Part shown: one piece after another, positions 31,481 to 40,412 of the stretch
How positions within the stretch are numbered: the first letter of the stretch is position 1
How the letters are laid out: each line of letters starts with the position of its first letter
Source of the DNA: Brooklawnia cerclae
GTDB taxonomy: Bacteria > Actinomycetota > Actinomycetes > Propionibacteriales > Propionibacteriaceae
NCBI RefSeq assembly: GCF_011758645.1
Contig: NZ_JAAMOZ010000001.1
Coordinates: 1,116,001-1,180,000 of the forward strand
DNA: 64,000 bases
Direction: 5' to 3'
Translations under genes and position numbers: made by a program
Notes under the pieces: model-generated
Told to the model about the DNA's origin: nothing
The model's database searches: none
The model's input: the letters and a program-made list of their open reading frames with translations, nothing else

Positions 31481-34171
31481 TTATTCGGCCCAGTCTGTGA
31501 TGACGCGCCGTTTGAGAAGCTCGTTCGCGGCGACGTAGGCCACGGTGATCGCGGCCAGCGTGGCGAGGACGGGCCCGGCGACGGCCTCCAACCCGAGGAC
31601 CGGCGCGAGCGGGGAGTAAGGAAGGACGAACACGACCGCGGCCACGGCCAGGCCGATGAGCGCGAGCGGAGCGGCCGGCCTCGACCGGAACATCGGCAGG
31701 GCCGTGCGCATGGAGAAGAGCACAGCGAGTTCGGTGAGCGTCGACTCGACGAACCAGGCACTGCGGAACGCCGTCGCGCCGGTGTGGAAGCCGAGCACGA
31801 GCACCAGGAACGTGACGACGTCGAACAGCGCGGACAGCAGCCCGAACACGATCATGAACCCGCGGATCGAACTGATACGCCACCTCCCGGGCCGTCGCAC
31901 GAGTTCGTCGTCCACGCGGTCGGACGCGATGGCCATCGAGGGAAGATCCGTGAGGAAGTTCAGCACCAGCACCTGGCGCGGCAGGAGCGGCAGGAAGGGC
32001 AGGAAGAGGCTCGCGACCGCCATCGAGGCCATGTTGCCGAAGTTCGCGCTGGTCGTCACGCGCACGTATTTCAGGGTGTTCGCGAACGTCTCACGGCCCA
32101 GGCGGATCCCGTCGATGACCACGCCGAGGCTCTTGTCCAGCAGGACGACCGCCGCGGCGTCCCGTGCCACCTCGTGCGCGGTGTCGACGGAGATCCCGAC
32201 GTCGGCGGCATGCAGCGCCGGGGCGTCGTTGATGCCGTCCCCCAGGAAGGCGACGCTGCATCGTGGCGGGACGCGCACCCGTCCGCCTCGCCCCCGGTCG
32301 GGTCGCGAGGCCTCCGCCCGCCGACGGTGCTCGGCCTCCTGCACGTGCCGCAGCGCCCGGACGATGCGCGCCTTCTGCGCCGGTTCGACCTCGGCGAACA
32401 CCGAGACGGCGCCCACCGCGTCCTCCAAGGCGTCATCGCCGGCGGCGTCGATCTGACGCCCGGTCATCACACGGGACGCGTCGAGCCCCAGATCGCGCGT
32501 CACCTTGGCGGCCGCGAACCGGTTGTCGCCGGTGACGACCTTGACGTCCACCCCGAGCCGGGCGAGCCGGTCGATCTGTGCGGGCACGTCCGGTTTGACG
32601 GGGTCGTGGAAACACAGCAGGCCCCTCAGTTCGAGATCCGACTCGTCCGCCGGTGTCAATGCCTGACCCGGCGCGAGCCGGATCGTGCGGGTCGCGATCG
32701 CCAGCACCCGAAAACCGTTCGCGCTGAGCTTTTCGAAGCGGCTCTCGACGATGTCCTTCACATCGTCGATCGGCAGCGACAGACCGTCCACGCGTGCCGA
32801 GGCACAACAACCGAGCACGGAGTCGAACGCACCCTTGCAGACCAGTTCCAGCGGTACTGCGGGCTCCAGCCCGGCGACGGCGACGCTGAGACGTTTGCGG
32901 GTGAAGTCGTAGGGCAGTTCCTCGACGGCGCGGGCCGTGGCGGGCGCCTGCCCGCGCTCCAGGATCGCCTCGTCGAGGGGATTGCGGAACCCGCTCTGTA
33001 GGCCCGCGTTGGCCAGCGCGAGCCGCAGGACGTCCTCGTCGAGTCCGGGGGCGTCGTCGCTGCCGTCATCCGCCTCGCGGAGTCGGAGCGGTTCGGCGCG
33101 GTCGAGCCCGGCCACACCCCGGGTGATCGTGCCGGTCTTGTCCGTGCAGAGGATCGACACCGAGCCGAGATCCTCGATCGCCTCCAGGCGTTTCACGATG
33201 ACTTTGCGGGCGGCCATCTTTCGTGCCCCGGTGGACAGGCTCACCGCGGTGATCGCCGGCAGCATCTGTGGGGTCAGGCCGATGGCGAGCGCGAGTGCGA
33301 ACATGAGCGCCTCGATGACGGGCCGCCCGAGCGTCCAGTTGACCACGAAGATGAACGCGGTCAGCACGAGCATGATCCGCAGCAACAGGTCGCCGAAATC
33401 GCCCATTCCCCGTTCGAATTCCGTGGGGGCGGCCCGGCGGGCCAGGTCTTGCGAGACGCGGCCGAACTCCGTGCCCCGGCCGGTCGCCACGACCGCGATG
33501 TGCGCGGTGCCACTCACGACATGGCTCGCCTGGAAGACGCAGTTGGTGCGCTCGGCCAGGGCGGCACCGGCCGCCACGGTGTCGCTCGGACGCTTCTCGA
33601 TCGGGAAGGACTCGCCGGTGAGGGCGGACTCATCGACGAGCAGACTGTCGGAATCGAGGATGCGGCCGTCGGCCGGGACGATGGATCCCGCGGTCAACTC
33701 GACCAGGTCTCCGGGGACCACCAGGGACAAGGCCAGATCGGTGCGTACGCCGTCGCGTAGGACCGTCGTGGTGACTCTCACCCGTTCGAGCAACGCCCGC
33801 ACCGCGGTGCCCGCCCGGTACTCCTGCCAGAAACCGAGGAGCCCACTCGCGACGACGATGACGATCACGATCACCCCGTCGGGCGCATCGTCCACCAGGA
33901 ACGAGATCACCGCGGCGACGAGGAGGATCAGGATGATGGGGGAGGTGAACTGCCGGAGCAGCACGTTCAGCGCCGTGTTCGACCCTTGCCGCGTCCCCTC
34001 GGCGTGGTGGGTCTCGTCCAACCTGCGCTGGGCCTCGTCCGATCCCAGTCCGCGGACGGGATCGGTGCCGAGCGTTTCGAGCAACTCGGTGCGGGTACCC
34101 GCCCAGAACTGCGATCCGGCATGCGGCGGACCAGCGGATTCGCCCCGGTCAGGACACGACGATGTGGCCAC
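31481..34171 (-). CDS. Mg2+-transporting P-type ATPase (MgtA type)
   Basis: An 896-residue type IIIB P-ATPase that imports Mg2+. It has TGESFPIEK, the phosphorylation site TDKTGTIT with Asp344, TGDNRFAAAKVTRDLGL, and GDGINDAPALHAADVGISVD, and ends with several membrane helices. A stretch of about 25 residues rich in Arg and Glu (HVQEAEHRRRAEASRPDRGR) sits between the IVRALR helix and the VAFLGDG strand, where E. coli MgtA has only a short turn. The start is taken as GTG 34171 (VATSSCPDRG); the frame is open further upstream but without support. The ribosome binding site is weak, so the start is uncertain. A 14-bp hairpin precedes it. Confidence 0.9.
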   Translation of the reverse strand: MATSSCPDRGESAGPPHAGSQFWAGTRTELLETLGTDPVRGLGSDEAQRRLDETHHAEGTRQGSNTALNVLLRQFTSPIILILLVAAVISFLVDDAPDGVIVIVIVVASGLLGFWQEYRAGTAVRALLERVRVTTTVLRDGVRTDLALSLVVPGDLVELTAGSIVPADGRILDSDSLLVDESALTGESFPIEKRPSDTVAAGAALAERTNCVFQASHVVSGTAHIAVVATGRGTEFGRVSQDLARRAAPTEFERGMGDFGDLLLRIMLVLTAFIFVVNWTLGRPVIEALMFALALAIGLTPQMLPAITAVSLSTGARKMAARKVIVKRLEAIEDLGSVSILCTDKTGTITRGVAGLDRAEPLRLREADDGSDDAPGLDEDVLRLALANAGLQSGFRNPLDEAILERGQAPATARAVEELPYDFTRKRLSVAVAGLEPAVPLELVCKGAFDSVLGCCASARVDGLSLPIDDVKDIVESRFEKLSANGFRVLAIATRTIRLAPGQALTPADESDLELRGLLCFHDPVKPDVPAQIDRLARLGVDVKVVTGDNRFAAAKVTRDLGLDASRVMTGRQIDAAGDDALEDAVGAVSVFAEVEPAQKARIVRALRHVQEAEHRRRAEASRPDRGRGGRVRVPPRCSVAFLGDGINDAPALHAADVGISVDTAHEVARDAAAVVLLDKSLGVVIDGIRLGRETFANTLKYVRVTTSANFGNMASMAVASLFLPFLPLLPRQVLVLNFLTDLPSMAIASDRVDDELVRRPGRWRISSIRGFMIVFGLLSALFDVVTFLVLVLGFHTGATAFRSAWFVESTLTELAVLFSMRTALPMFRSRPAAPLALIGLAVAAVVFVLPYSPLAPVLGLEAVAGPVLATLAAITVAYVAANELLKRRVITDWAE

Positions 34172-34230
34172 ACCCTCAGTGTGGACCTCCGCGAGCCGGT
34201 TCGTGTGCTCACCGGGCGGGTGATCCCACG

Positions 34231-34272
34231 GACGCAGGACGGGGCACCCGTCCGGGCACCCCGTCCTGCGTC
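34231..34272 (-). terminator. Strong hairpin between methylmalonyl-CoA epimerase and mgtA
   Basis: GACGCAGGACGGGG (34231-34244) is perfectly complementary to CCCCGTCCTGCGTC (34259-34272), giving a 14-bp stem with a 14-base loop. It lies about 70 bases after the epimerase stop and 60 bases before the mgtA start, both on the minus strand. No U-tract is seen, which is usual for high-GC actinobacteria. It probably ends epimerase transcription; a leader-RNA role for mgtA is possible. Confidence 0.6.
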
Positions 34273-34340
34273 GCGAAGTGGACCGACCTACCGTAGGTGC
34301 CTGCTCGGCGGCGAGGCACACACCGGGTGAGCCTGGCGCC

Positions 34341-34781
34341 TCAGTGCTTGGCGGGCTCCACGATCTCGATCAGGACGCCCTTGCCGGACTTGGGGTGAAT
34401 GAAGTTGATGCGGGAGTTGTGGGTGCCGTGCTTGGGCTCGTCGTAGAGCAGCCGGACGCCACGGGAGCGCAGGGTCGCGGACACCGTGTCGATGTCGTCG
34501 GTACGCCACGCCATGTGATGCAGGCCGGGGCGGTTGTTCTCCAGCCACTTGCCGACGGTGGAATCGGGGCGCAGCGGGGCGAGGATCTGGATCTGGGTCA
34601 TGTGCTCCGTCAGTTCCCCGGCCGGGGCCACCATGACCTCCAGGACGCCCTGCTCGTCGTTGCTCTCGCGGTGCAGCTCGTGCCAGCCGAAAGTCTCCTG
34701 GTAGTACGCGACGGCCTCATCGGCGTCCGGGCAGGCATAGGCCACATGGTCGATGCAGGTGAACAGGTCTGAGTTATCCAT
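34341..34781 (-). CDS. mce: Methylmalonyl-CoA epimerase
   Basis: A 146-residue vicinal-oxygen-chelate enzyme that interconverts (2S)- and (2R)-methylmalonyl-CoA, the step that feeds the B12-dependent mutase in propionate formation or use. The metal ligands expected in the family are visible (His12 in CIDHVAYACPDADEA, Gln in HMTQIQILAPL, His in GLHHMAWR, Glu in VLIEIVE). The sequence is close to the Propionibacterium shermanii enzyme, from memory (YYQETFGWHELHRE, NFIHPKSGKGVLIE). The start is ATG 34781 (MDNSDLF). It lies directly after the pgm gene on the minus strand, 53 bases away. Confidence 0.96.
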   Translation of the reverse strand: MDNSDLFTCIDHVAYACPDADEAVAYYQETFGWHELHRESNDEQGVLEVMVAPAGELTEHMTQIQILAPLRPDSTVGKWLENNRPGLHHMAWRTDDIDTVSATLRSRGVRLLYDEPKHGTHNSRINFIHPKSGKGVLIEIVEPAKH

Positions 34782-34834
34782 GCCCAGATTGTCCCACACG
34801 CCCTCGGGCGAAGGGCGTGTGGGTGCCTCCTCCG

Positions 34835-36469
34835 TCAGCTCCCCAGAGCGTCGGCCACCACCTGTTTCGCGGCCACCTGGATCTCCGCCAGGTGCTCGGC
34901 GCTGCGATAGCTCTCGGCGTAGATCTTGTACTTGTCCTCGGTGCCCGAAGGCCTTGCCGCGAACCAGCCGGCTGCCGTGGTGACCTTGATGCCGCCGATC
35001 GAGGCGCCGTTGCCGGGCGCACTCGTGTACACGTGGGTGATGGGGTCACCGGCCAGTTGGGTGGCCGCCACGTCGTCCGCGGCAAGTGCCTTGAGGCGGG
35101 CCTTCTGCTCGCGGCTCGCCTCCGAGTCGATGCGCGCATAGTGGTAGGTGCCGAACTGATCGACGAGGCGCTGGTAGTGCTGACTGGGCGTGCTGCCCGT
35201 GACGGCGGTGATCTCGCTCGCGAGCAGGTCGCAGATGAGACCGTCCTTGTCGGTCGTCCACGTCGCACCGTTCGTCTCGAGGAAGGACGCCCCCGCCGAT
35301 TCCTCGCCACCGAACCCCATGTCTCCGGAGATGAGGCCCGGGACGAACCACTTGAAGCCCACAGGCACCTCGACCAGCGTCCGGCGGAGCAGGCCCGCCA
35401 CGTTGTCGATCATCGAACTGGAGACCAGGGTCTTGCCGATGGCGGTTCCTTGTGCCCAGCCGGGGCGGTGACCGAACAGGTACTGGATCGCGACGGCCAG
35501 GTAGTGATTGGGATTCATCAGGCCGGCATCGGGGGTCACGATGCCGTGGCGGTCGGAGTCGGCGTCGTTGCCGGTGGCGATGTCGTAGTGGCTCCTGTTC
35601 GCCACCAGTGAGGCCATCGCGTCCGGCGAACTGCAGTCCATGCGGATCTTGCCGTCGGTGTCGAGCGTCATGAAGTACCACGTGGGATCGACGACCTCGT
35701 TCACGACCGTGAGGTTCGGCAGCTGGGTGCCGGCCAGATGCTGCCAGTACTGCACGGAGGCGCCGCCCATCGGGTCGGCGCCGATGCGCAGGCCGGACGC
35801 CCTGATCGCGTCCATGTCGACCACCAGGGACAACTCCTGGCAGTACGGGGTGCGGTAGTCGTACCGGACGACCTGCGGAGCAGCCCGGTCGTAGGGCACC
35901 CGGCTGATCGTGCGGAAGTCGGCCATGAGCTCGTTCGCGCGCCGTGCGATCCAGCTGGTCGCATCCGTGTCGGCCGGGCCACCGTTCGGCGGGTTGTACT
36001 TGAAGCCGCCGTCGCGCGGCGGATTGTGCGAGGGGGTGACGACGATGCCGTCGGCTGCGGGCCCGTCCGCATGCTCCCGGTTGTAGCGGATGATCGCGCG
36101 CGAGACCGCCGGGGTGGGCGTGTACTCGTCCTCGCGCTCGGCCAGCACCTCCACGCCGGCGGCGACGAGCACCTCGATCGCCGTCTTCCACGCGGGTAGC
36201 GACAGGCCGTGGGTGTCCTTGCCGATGAACAGGGGACCGGTGGTGCCCTGACCGGCACGGTATTCGACGATCGCCTGGGTGATGGACGCGATGTGTGCCT
36301 CGTTGAAGGCCGTGTCGAGGCTGGAGCCCCGGTGGCCCGAGGTGCCGAAGACGACCATCTGGTCGGGGTCGGACGGGTCGGGGATCCGGTCGTAGTAGGC
36401 CGCGATGACTTCGTCGACGTCGATGAGATCCGAGGGATCGGCCGGCTGCCCGGCGCGTGGATGAGCCAT
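34835..36469 (-). CDS. pgm: Phosphoglucomutase (alpha-D-glucose type)
   Basis: A 544-residue alpha-D-phosphohexomutase that interconverts glucose-1-phosphate and glucose-6-phosphate. It has the four family domains. FGTSGHRG lies near the N-terminus, the catalytic phosphoserine loop is VVTPSHNPPRDGG, the metal-binding loop is GNDADSDRHGIV, the sugar-binding loop is GGEESAGAS, and the phosphate-binding loop is ARPSGTEDKYKIYAES. Length and start (MAHPRAGQ) match E. coli Pgm. The position next to the glucan genes glgB, glgE and glgP connects hexose phosphates to storage glucan. Confidence 0.96.
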   Translation of the reverse strand: MAHPRAGQPADPSDLIDVDEVIAAYYDRIPDPSDPDQMVVFGTSGHRGSSLDTAFNEAHIASITQAIVEYRAGQGTTGPLFIGKDTHGLSLPAWKTAIEVLVAAGVEVLAEREDEYTPTPAVSRAIIRYNREHADGPAADGIVVTPSHNPPRDGGFKYNPPNGGPADTDATSWIARRANELMADFRTISRVPYDRAAPQVVRYDYRTPYCQELSLVVDMDAIRASGLRIGADPMGGASVQYWQHLAGTQLPNLTVVNEVVDPTWYFMTLDTDGKIRMDCSSPDAMASLVANRSHYDIATGNDADSDRHGIVTPDAGLMNPNHYLAVAIQYLFGHRPGWAQGTAIGKTLVSSSMIDNVAGLLRRTLVEVPVGFKWFVPGLISGDMGFGGEESAGASFLETNGATWTTDKDGLICDLLASEITAVTGSTPSQHYQRLVDQFGTYHYARIDSEASREQKARLKALAADDVAATQLAGDPITHVYTSAPGNGASIGGIKVTTAAGWFAARPSGTEDKYKIYAESYRSAEHLAEIQVAAKQVVADALGS

Positions 36470-36560
36470 GCCCTTATCTTGCCCCTTCGGCGGGCGCCGC
36501 GCCCAGCCTGGCTGCGCCCGATCGCACCAGCTTCTGGCCGCAGGTGGAACAATGTGAGCC

Positions 36561-37484
36561 ATGACCACTGCTGACCAGAACTTCTCGCGCCCCGGCGCCG
36601 TCGACCTGTCGGGGCTGACCGCCCAGGCCAGTGCCCAGGCCCCCTCCCGGAGCGGAGGCGGCTACGTTGTGGAGGTCACCGAAGCGGGATTCGAACAGCT
36701 CGCCCAGCAGTCGATGCTCTATCCCGTGGTCCTGCTGCTCGTCTCCGGGCGCGACGCGTCCGGCCAACAGCTGACGACCGATCTGTCCGAGCTCGTCAAC
36801 GCCCAGCAGGGGCGGCTCCAGCTGGGCATCGTCGACGTCGACACCCAGCCCCGGATCGCCCAGGCCCTCCGGGTGAGCGCGGTGCCCACCGCCCTGGCGC
36901 TCATCGCAGGCCAGTTGGTGCCCCTGTTCCAGGGCACACGCGACAAGGCCGACGTCTCGGCGGTGGTCGATCAGATCGTCGAGATCGCGGTGGCGAACGG
37001 GCTGACGGGACGAGCCCAGCCGCAGCCCGCTCCCGCGCGGGCCGCATCCGCGGACGCCGACGCCGCCGAAGCCCCGGATCCCCGGTTCGCCGCAGCCGAC
37101 GACGCGCTCGGGCGAGGCGACTACCAGGCGGCCGTGGCCGAGTTCGACAAACTGCTCGCCTCCAATCCGCGCGACGCCGAGGCCCTGGCAGGTCGGGCGC
37201 AGGCCGCTCTGCTGGCTCGCACCGCCGACGCGGACGAGAGCGTTCTGCGCACGGCACAGGCCAGCCCGGACGACATCGACGCCCAGTTGGCCGCGGCCGA
37301 CTTCGAGTTGCTCATGGGGCGCGCGGACGACGCGTTCGACAGGCTGGTCGGTGTCGTCCGGCGCACGACCGACGACGACCGGGAGCGCGTCCGTGTGCGC
37401 CTGGTCGAGTTGTTCGAGACCCTGGCGCCGACCGATCCGGCCGTCAAGAAGGGCCGCAGGGCCCTGTCGATGGCGCTGTTCTAG
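36561..37484 (+). CDS. Thioredoxin-fold/TPR protein, CnoX (YbbN)-like
   Basis: A 307-residue protein with a thioredoxin-like fold at about residues 35-150 (PVVLLLVSGRDASGQQ, GIVDVDTQPRIAQALRVSAVPTALALI) but no CxxC, so it is not a disulfide reductase. A Pro/Ala linker and a TPR-like helical region follow (RGDYQAAVAEFDKLLASNPRDAEALAGRAQAAL). This layout is that of YbbN/CnoX, a chaperone-assisting holdase. The M. tuberculosis gene at the same place is Rv1324, from memory. An AACAAT sequence 7 bases before the ATG resembles a leaderless -10 with one mismatch. Its TAG stop is shared head-on with the stop of the Nudix gene (a CTAG). Confidence 0.85.
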   Translation: MTTADQNFSRPGAVDLSGLTAQASAQAPSRSGGGYVVEVTEAGFEQLAQQSMLYPVVLLLVSGRDASGQQLTTDLSELVNAQQGRLQLGIVDVDTQPRIAQALRVSAVPTALALIAGQLVPLFQGTRDKADVSAVVDQIVEIAVANGLTGRAQPQPAPARAASADADAAEAPDPRFAAADDALGRGDYQAAVAEFDKLLASNPRDAEALAGRAQAALLARTADADESVLRTAQASPDDIDAQLAAADFELLMGRADDAFDRLVGVVRRTTDDDRERVRVRLVELFETLAPTDPAVKKGRRALSMALF

Positions 37485-38299
37485 GAACCGGACGGATCGG
37501 AGGCCTCGACCTCGCGCCCGTCCTCGGTGTAGAAGGCCCTCGCCCCGTCGGCATCGGACCAGGTGAGGAGGCGGGCCAGCCTGCGCGCCGACAACGAGTA
37601 CACGTGCGGGGCGACGTCATCCGGCTCCACCCAGTGAAAAGCGCGGATCTCGGTCTCCGGCAGACGCATGCGGGCGCGTGTCGCCTCGTCCAGCACGCCG
37701 CCGTCGAAGATGAACTCGACCGCGTCGCCCCATCCGAGGTAGGGGGGCATCCAGTCGACGACAAGCGGCTGCGACAGCTGCACGTGGATGCCGAGCTCTT
37801 CGACGATTTCCCGCTCGGCGCCGACCCTCGGTGGTTCGTCGGGCTCGACGACCCCTCCGGGTAGCTCCCAGTCGGTCTTGTAGGTCGTCTCCGCGAGCAG
37901 GACGCGTCCCTGTTCGTCCCGGAACAGGACGTGCCCTATCACACGGTGCTTGGGCAGAACCGAGTCCATGACGCCCGTGAAACCGGCCGGCCCGTAGACC
38001 TGGTCGACGGCCAGGCGGGCGTAGCAGAGCACATCGGCGAGTTCACCGCTGTCGTCGCGGATCGCCCGGCGCCGGACGCCCTCGCGGCGGAACCGGGCAT
38101 TGTGCAGCGCGCGGACGGCCATCCGGTCCCAGGCGGGCACCTGGACTTCCAGCCGGTGGGCTCCCTGCGCGATCAGGGCGTCGTCCGCGGCGAGACTCAG
38201 CGCCTCGTCCAGGGTCTTCTGATCGGTGTGCCCGGACCATTCGACGATGCCGATTCCCTCGTCGTCGAGGGTGACATTGATCGAGAACTGTTCCGGCAC
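37481..38299 (-). CDS. Nudix hydrolase with N-terminal uncharacterised domain
   Basis: A 272-residue protein. The C-terminal part is a Nudix hydrolase with the catalytic box GGVVEPDEPPRVGAEREIVE and ELGI, and the strands RVIGHVLFRDEQGRVLLAETTYKTDWELPGG in front of it. The first 105 residues (GIGIVEWSGHTDQKTLDEAL, WDRMAVRALHNARFRREGVRRRAI) resemble the C-terminal half of a GNAT acetyltransferase, but no acyl-CoA loop is evident. It likely cleaves a nucleoside diphosphate linked to another group. The GTG start has a TACCGT -10 six bases upstream, so it is leaderless. It ends in the same CTAG as the CnoX-like gene. Confidence 0.86.
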   Translation of the reverse strand: MPEQFSINVTLDDEGIGIVEWSGHTDQKTLDEALSLAADDALIAQGAHRLEVQVPAWDRMAVRALHNARFRREGVRRRAIRDDSGELADVLCYARLAVDQVYGPAGFTGVMDSVLPKHRVIGHVLFRDEQGRVLLAETTYKTDWELPGGVVEPDEPPRVGAEREIVEELGIHVQLSQPLVVDWMPPYLGWGDAVEFIFDGGVLDEATRARMRLPETEIRAFHWVEPDDVAPHVYSLSARRLARLLTWSDADGARAFYTEDGREVEASDPSGS

Positions 38300-38305
38300 G
38301 CCCCC

Positions 38306-38311
38306 ACGGTA
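38306..38311 (-). promoter_or_regulatory. -10 hexamer TACCGT, leaderless start of the Nudix gene
   Basis: On the minus strand TACCGT ends 6 bases before the GTG start at 38299, in the 43-base gap after glgB. This gives the Nudix gene its own promoter although glgB lies upstream on the same strand. Confidence 0.45.
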
Positions 38312-38342
38312 GCGCGGGCCACAGGCGCCGGGGGCGCGACGC

Positions 38343-40250
38343 TCAATCCTCCCCGGGGACGTATTGCAGCCAGACGGCCGCCAGCGGCGGGACGCACACC
38401 GACGCCCACGCCCACGAGTGCTCGTCGGTGCTGTGCGGGGTCGCCACGATGTCGTCCGGGTTGTCGAACTCGCCGCTGCCGTCGAAGTCCGTCAGGTCGG
38501 TGTTGAGCACCTGGCGCCACCGGCCGGCACGCGGCAGGTTGACGGGGTAGCGGGGATAGGGCTCGGCGGAGAAGTTCGTGATGCAGGCGATCAACTCGCC
38601 CTCGCGACTGAGCCGCACGTAGCTGTAGGTGTTGTGAGCGGCGTCGTCCGCGTTGATCCACTGGAAGCCCGCGGGATCGGAGTCGAGCTGGTACAGGGCC
38701 GGGTGGGCGGCCTGGAGGCTGTTGAGGCGGCGGATCAACTGGCGCACCCCGTTGTGCCCCCACAAGCCGTCGACCCACCACTCGAGTCCCTGCGACTCGT
38801 TCCACTCGGGACGCTGGGCGAACTCCTGTCCCATGAACAGCAGTTGCTTGCCCGGGAAGCTCCACATGAAGGAGTAAAAGGCCCGCAGCGTCGCGAACTT
38901 GCGCCAGTCGTCCTGCGGAACCTTGTTGATCATCGACCCCTTGCCGTGGACGACCTCGTCGTGGCTGATCGGCAGGATGAACCGCTCGGAGTAGGCGTAC
39001 ATCATCGCGAACGTCAGGTCGTTGTGGTGGTACTGGCGATAGACCGGGTCGAGGTTGAGATAGCGCAGAGAGTCGTTCATCCAGCCCATGTTCCACTTGA
39101 AGCCGAACCCCAGCCCTCCGCTCGTGGTGGGCGATGTGACTCCCGCGAAGCTCGTCGACTCCTCCGCGATCATGACGACCCCCGGAGCGCGCTCGTACAG
39201 GTGCCGGTTGACGTAGCGCAAAAGGTCGATCGCCTCGAGATTCTCGCGACCGCCGTACTTGTTCGGCACCCAGCCGCCCTCGGGGCGTGAGTAGTCGAGG
39301 TAGAGCATCGAGGCCACCGCGTCGACGCGCAACGCGTCGATGTGGAACTGCTGCACCCAGTAGAGGGCGTTGGAGACCAGGAAGCTCTTCACCTCGTTGC
39401 GACCGTAGTTGAACACATAGGTGCCCCAGTCGAGTTGCTCGCCCTGGCGGGGATCGGCGTGCTCGTACAGTGCGGTGCCGTCGAACCGGCCCAGCGCCCA
39501 GTCGTCCTTGGGGAAATGGCCGGGCACCCAGTCGAGGATGACCCCGATGCCGGCGGCGTGCAGCGCCTCCACGAGACGGCGGAAGTCGTCCGGGGTGCCC
39601 AGGCGGGCGTCCGGTGCGAAATAGCCGGTGACCTGGTAACCCCAGCTGCCGACGAACGGATGCGACATGACGGGCATGAACTCCACGTGGGTATAGCCGA
39701 GCCACGTCAGGTACGGCGGCAGTTGCTCGGCCAGCTCCAGGTAGGTCAGCCCCGTGCGCCAACTGCCGAGATGGATCTCGTAGATGCTCATGCGGCTTTC
39801 GTAGACGTCGGTCCGCGCGCGACGGTCGAGCCAGTCGTCCTCCGCCTCGCCCCATGCCCGGGAGGATTCCCAGACGATGGACGCGTTGCCCGGGGGAGTC
39901 TCGGCGAAGCGGGCGTAGGGGTCCGCCTTCTCCTGCCAGGTGCCGTCGGTGTGCTGGATCTTGTACTTGTACCGCGCTCCTTCGGACACGTCCTGCTTCC
40001 ACAGGGCCCACACGCCGGTGCCCTCGACGGGCGCCAGGTCGTCGCCCTGCCACCAGTTGAAGTCGCCGATCACCTGCACGCGCTGGGCGTTCGGTGCCCA
40101 GACCGCGAAACGTGTGCCGCGCAGGTCACCCGACTCGTCGTCGTGAACGGTGATCACGTGGCTGCCGAGCCGGCGCCACGCCTCGGTGTCGCCACCCGAC
40201 TGGAACCCCTCGAGATCCCATCCTGCGAGGTTCCCGAACTTGTCGTGCAT
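38343..40250 (-). CDS. glgB: 1,4-alpha-glucan branching enzyme
   Basis: A 635-residue GH13 branching enzyme that forms alpha-1,6 links in glycogen. It has one N-terminal CBM48 domain (FAVWAPNAQRVQVIGDFNWW), making it the short form compared with the roughly 730-residue mycobacterial and E. coli enzymes. The catalytic nucleophile is Asp310 (DALRVDAVASMLY), the acid/base Glu lies in MIAEEST, and the transition-state Asp in LPISHDEVVHGKGSM. The start is ATG 40250, because AGGAAGG lies 7 bases upstream; an ATG two codons earlier sits too close to it. It is part of the glucan cluster with pgm, glgE, glgP and glgX. Confidence 0.96.
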   Translation of the reverse strand: MHDKFGNLAGWDLEGFQSGGDTEAWRRLGSHVITVHDDESGDLRGTRFAVWAPNAQRVQVIGDFNWWQGDDLAPVEGTGVWALWKQDVSEGARYKYKIQHTDGTWQEKADPYARFAETPPGNASIVWESSRAWGEAEDDWLDRRARTDVYESRMSIYEIHLGSWRTGLTYLELAEQLPPYLTWLGYTHVEFMPVMSHPFVGSWGYQVTGYFAPDARLGTPDDFRRLVEALHAAGIGVILDWVPGHFPKDDWALGRFDGTALYEHADPRQGEQLDWGTYVFNYGRNEVKSFLVSNALYWVQQFHIDALRVDAVASMLYLDYSRPEGGWVPNKYGGRENLEAIDLLRYVNRHLYERAPGVVMIAEESTSFAGVTSPTTSGGLGFGFKWNMGWMNDSLRYLNLDPVYRQYHHNDLTFAMMYAYSERFILPISHDEVVHGKGSMINKVPQDDWRKFATLRAFYSFMWSFPGKQLLFMGQEFAQRPEWNESQGLEWWVDGLWGHNGVRQLIRRLNSLQAAHPALYQLDSDPAGFQWINADDAAHNTYSYVRLSREGELIACITNFSAEPYPRYPVNLPRAGRWRQVLNTDLTDFDGSGEFDNPDDIVATPHSTDEHSWAWASVCVPPLAAVWLQYVPGED

Positions 40251-40399
40251 CGGCATGCCTTCCTGGTGACGAGCCTGACCCTTCCGATGATGGCCCATCA
40301 TGGCCTGCGACCGTCCGTGGGATGCAAATCCGGTACGACGCCCGTAGCCAACCCTCAAGGTGCCGTCGAGGGACGCGGGCATGACGCAGATGTGCGCCC

Positions 40400-40405
40400 T
40401 ACACT
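40400..40405 (+). promoter_or_regulatory. -10 hexamer TACACT, leaderless start of the lipoprotein gene
   Basis: TACACT lies exactly 7 bases before the GTG at 40413, with no ribosome binding site in between. It would drive the lipoprotein and LGFP-protein pair. Confidence 0.55.
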
Positions 40406-40412
40406 GCTTGGC

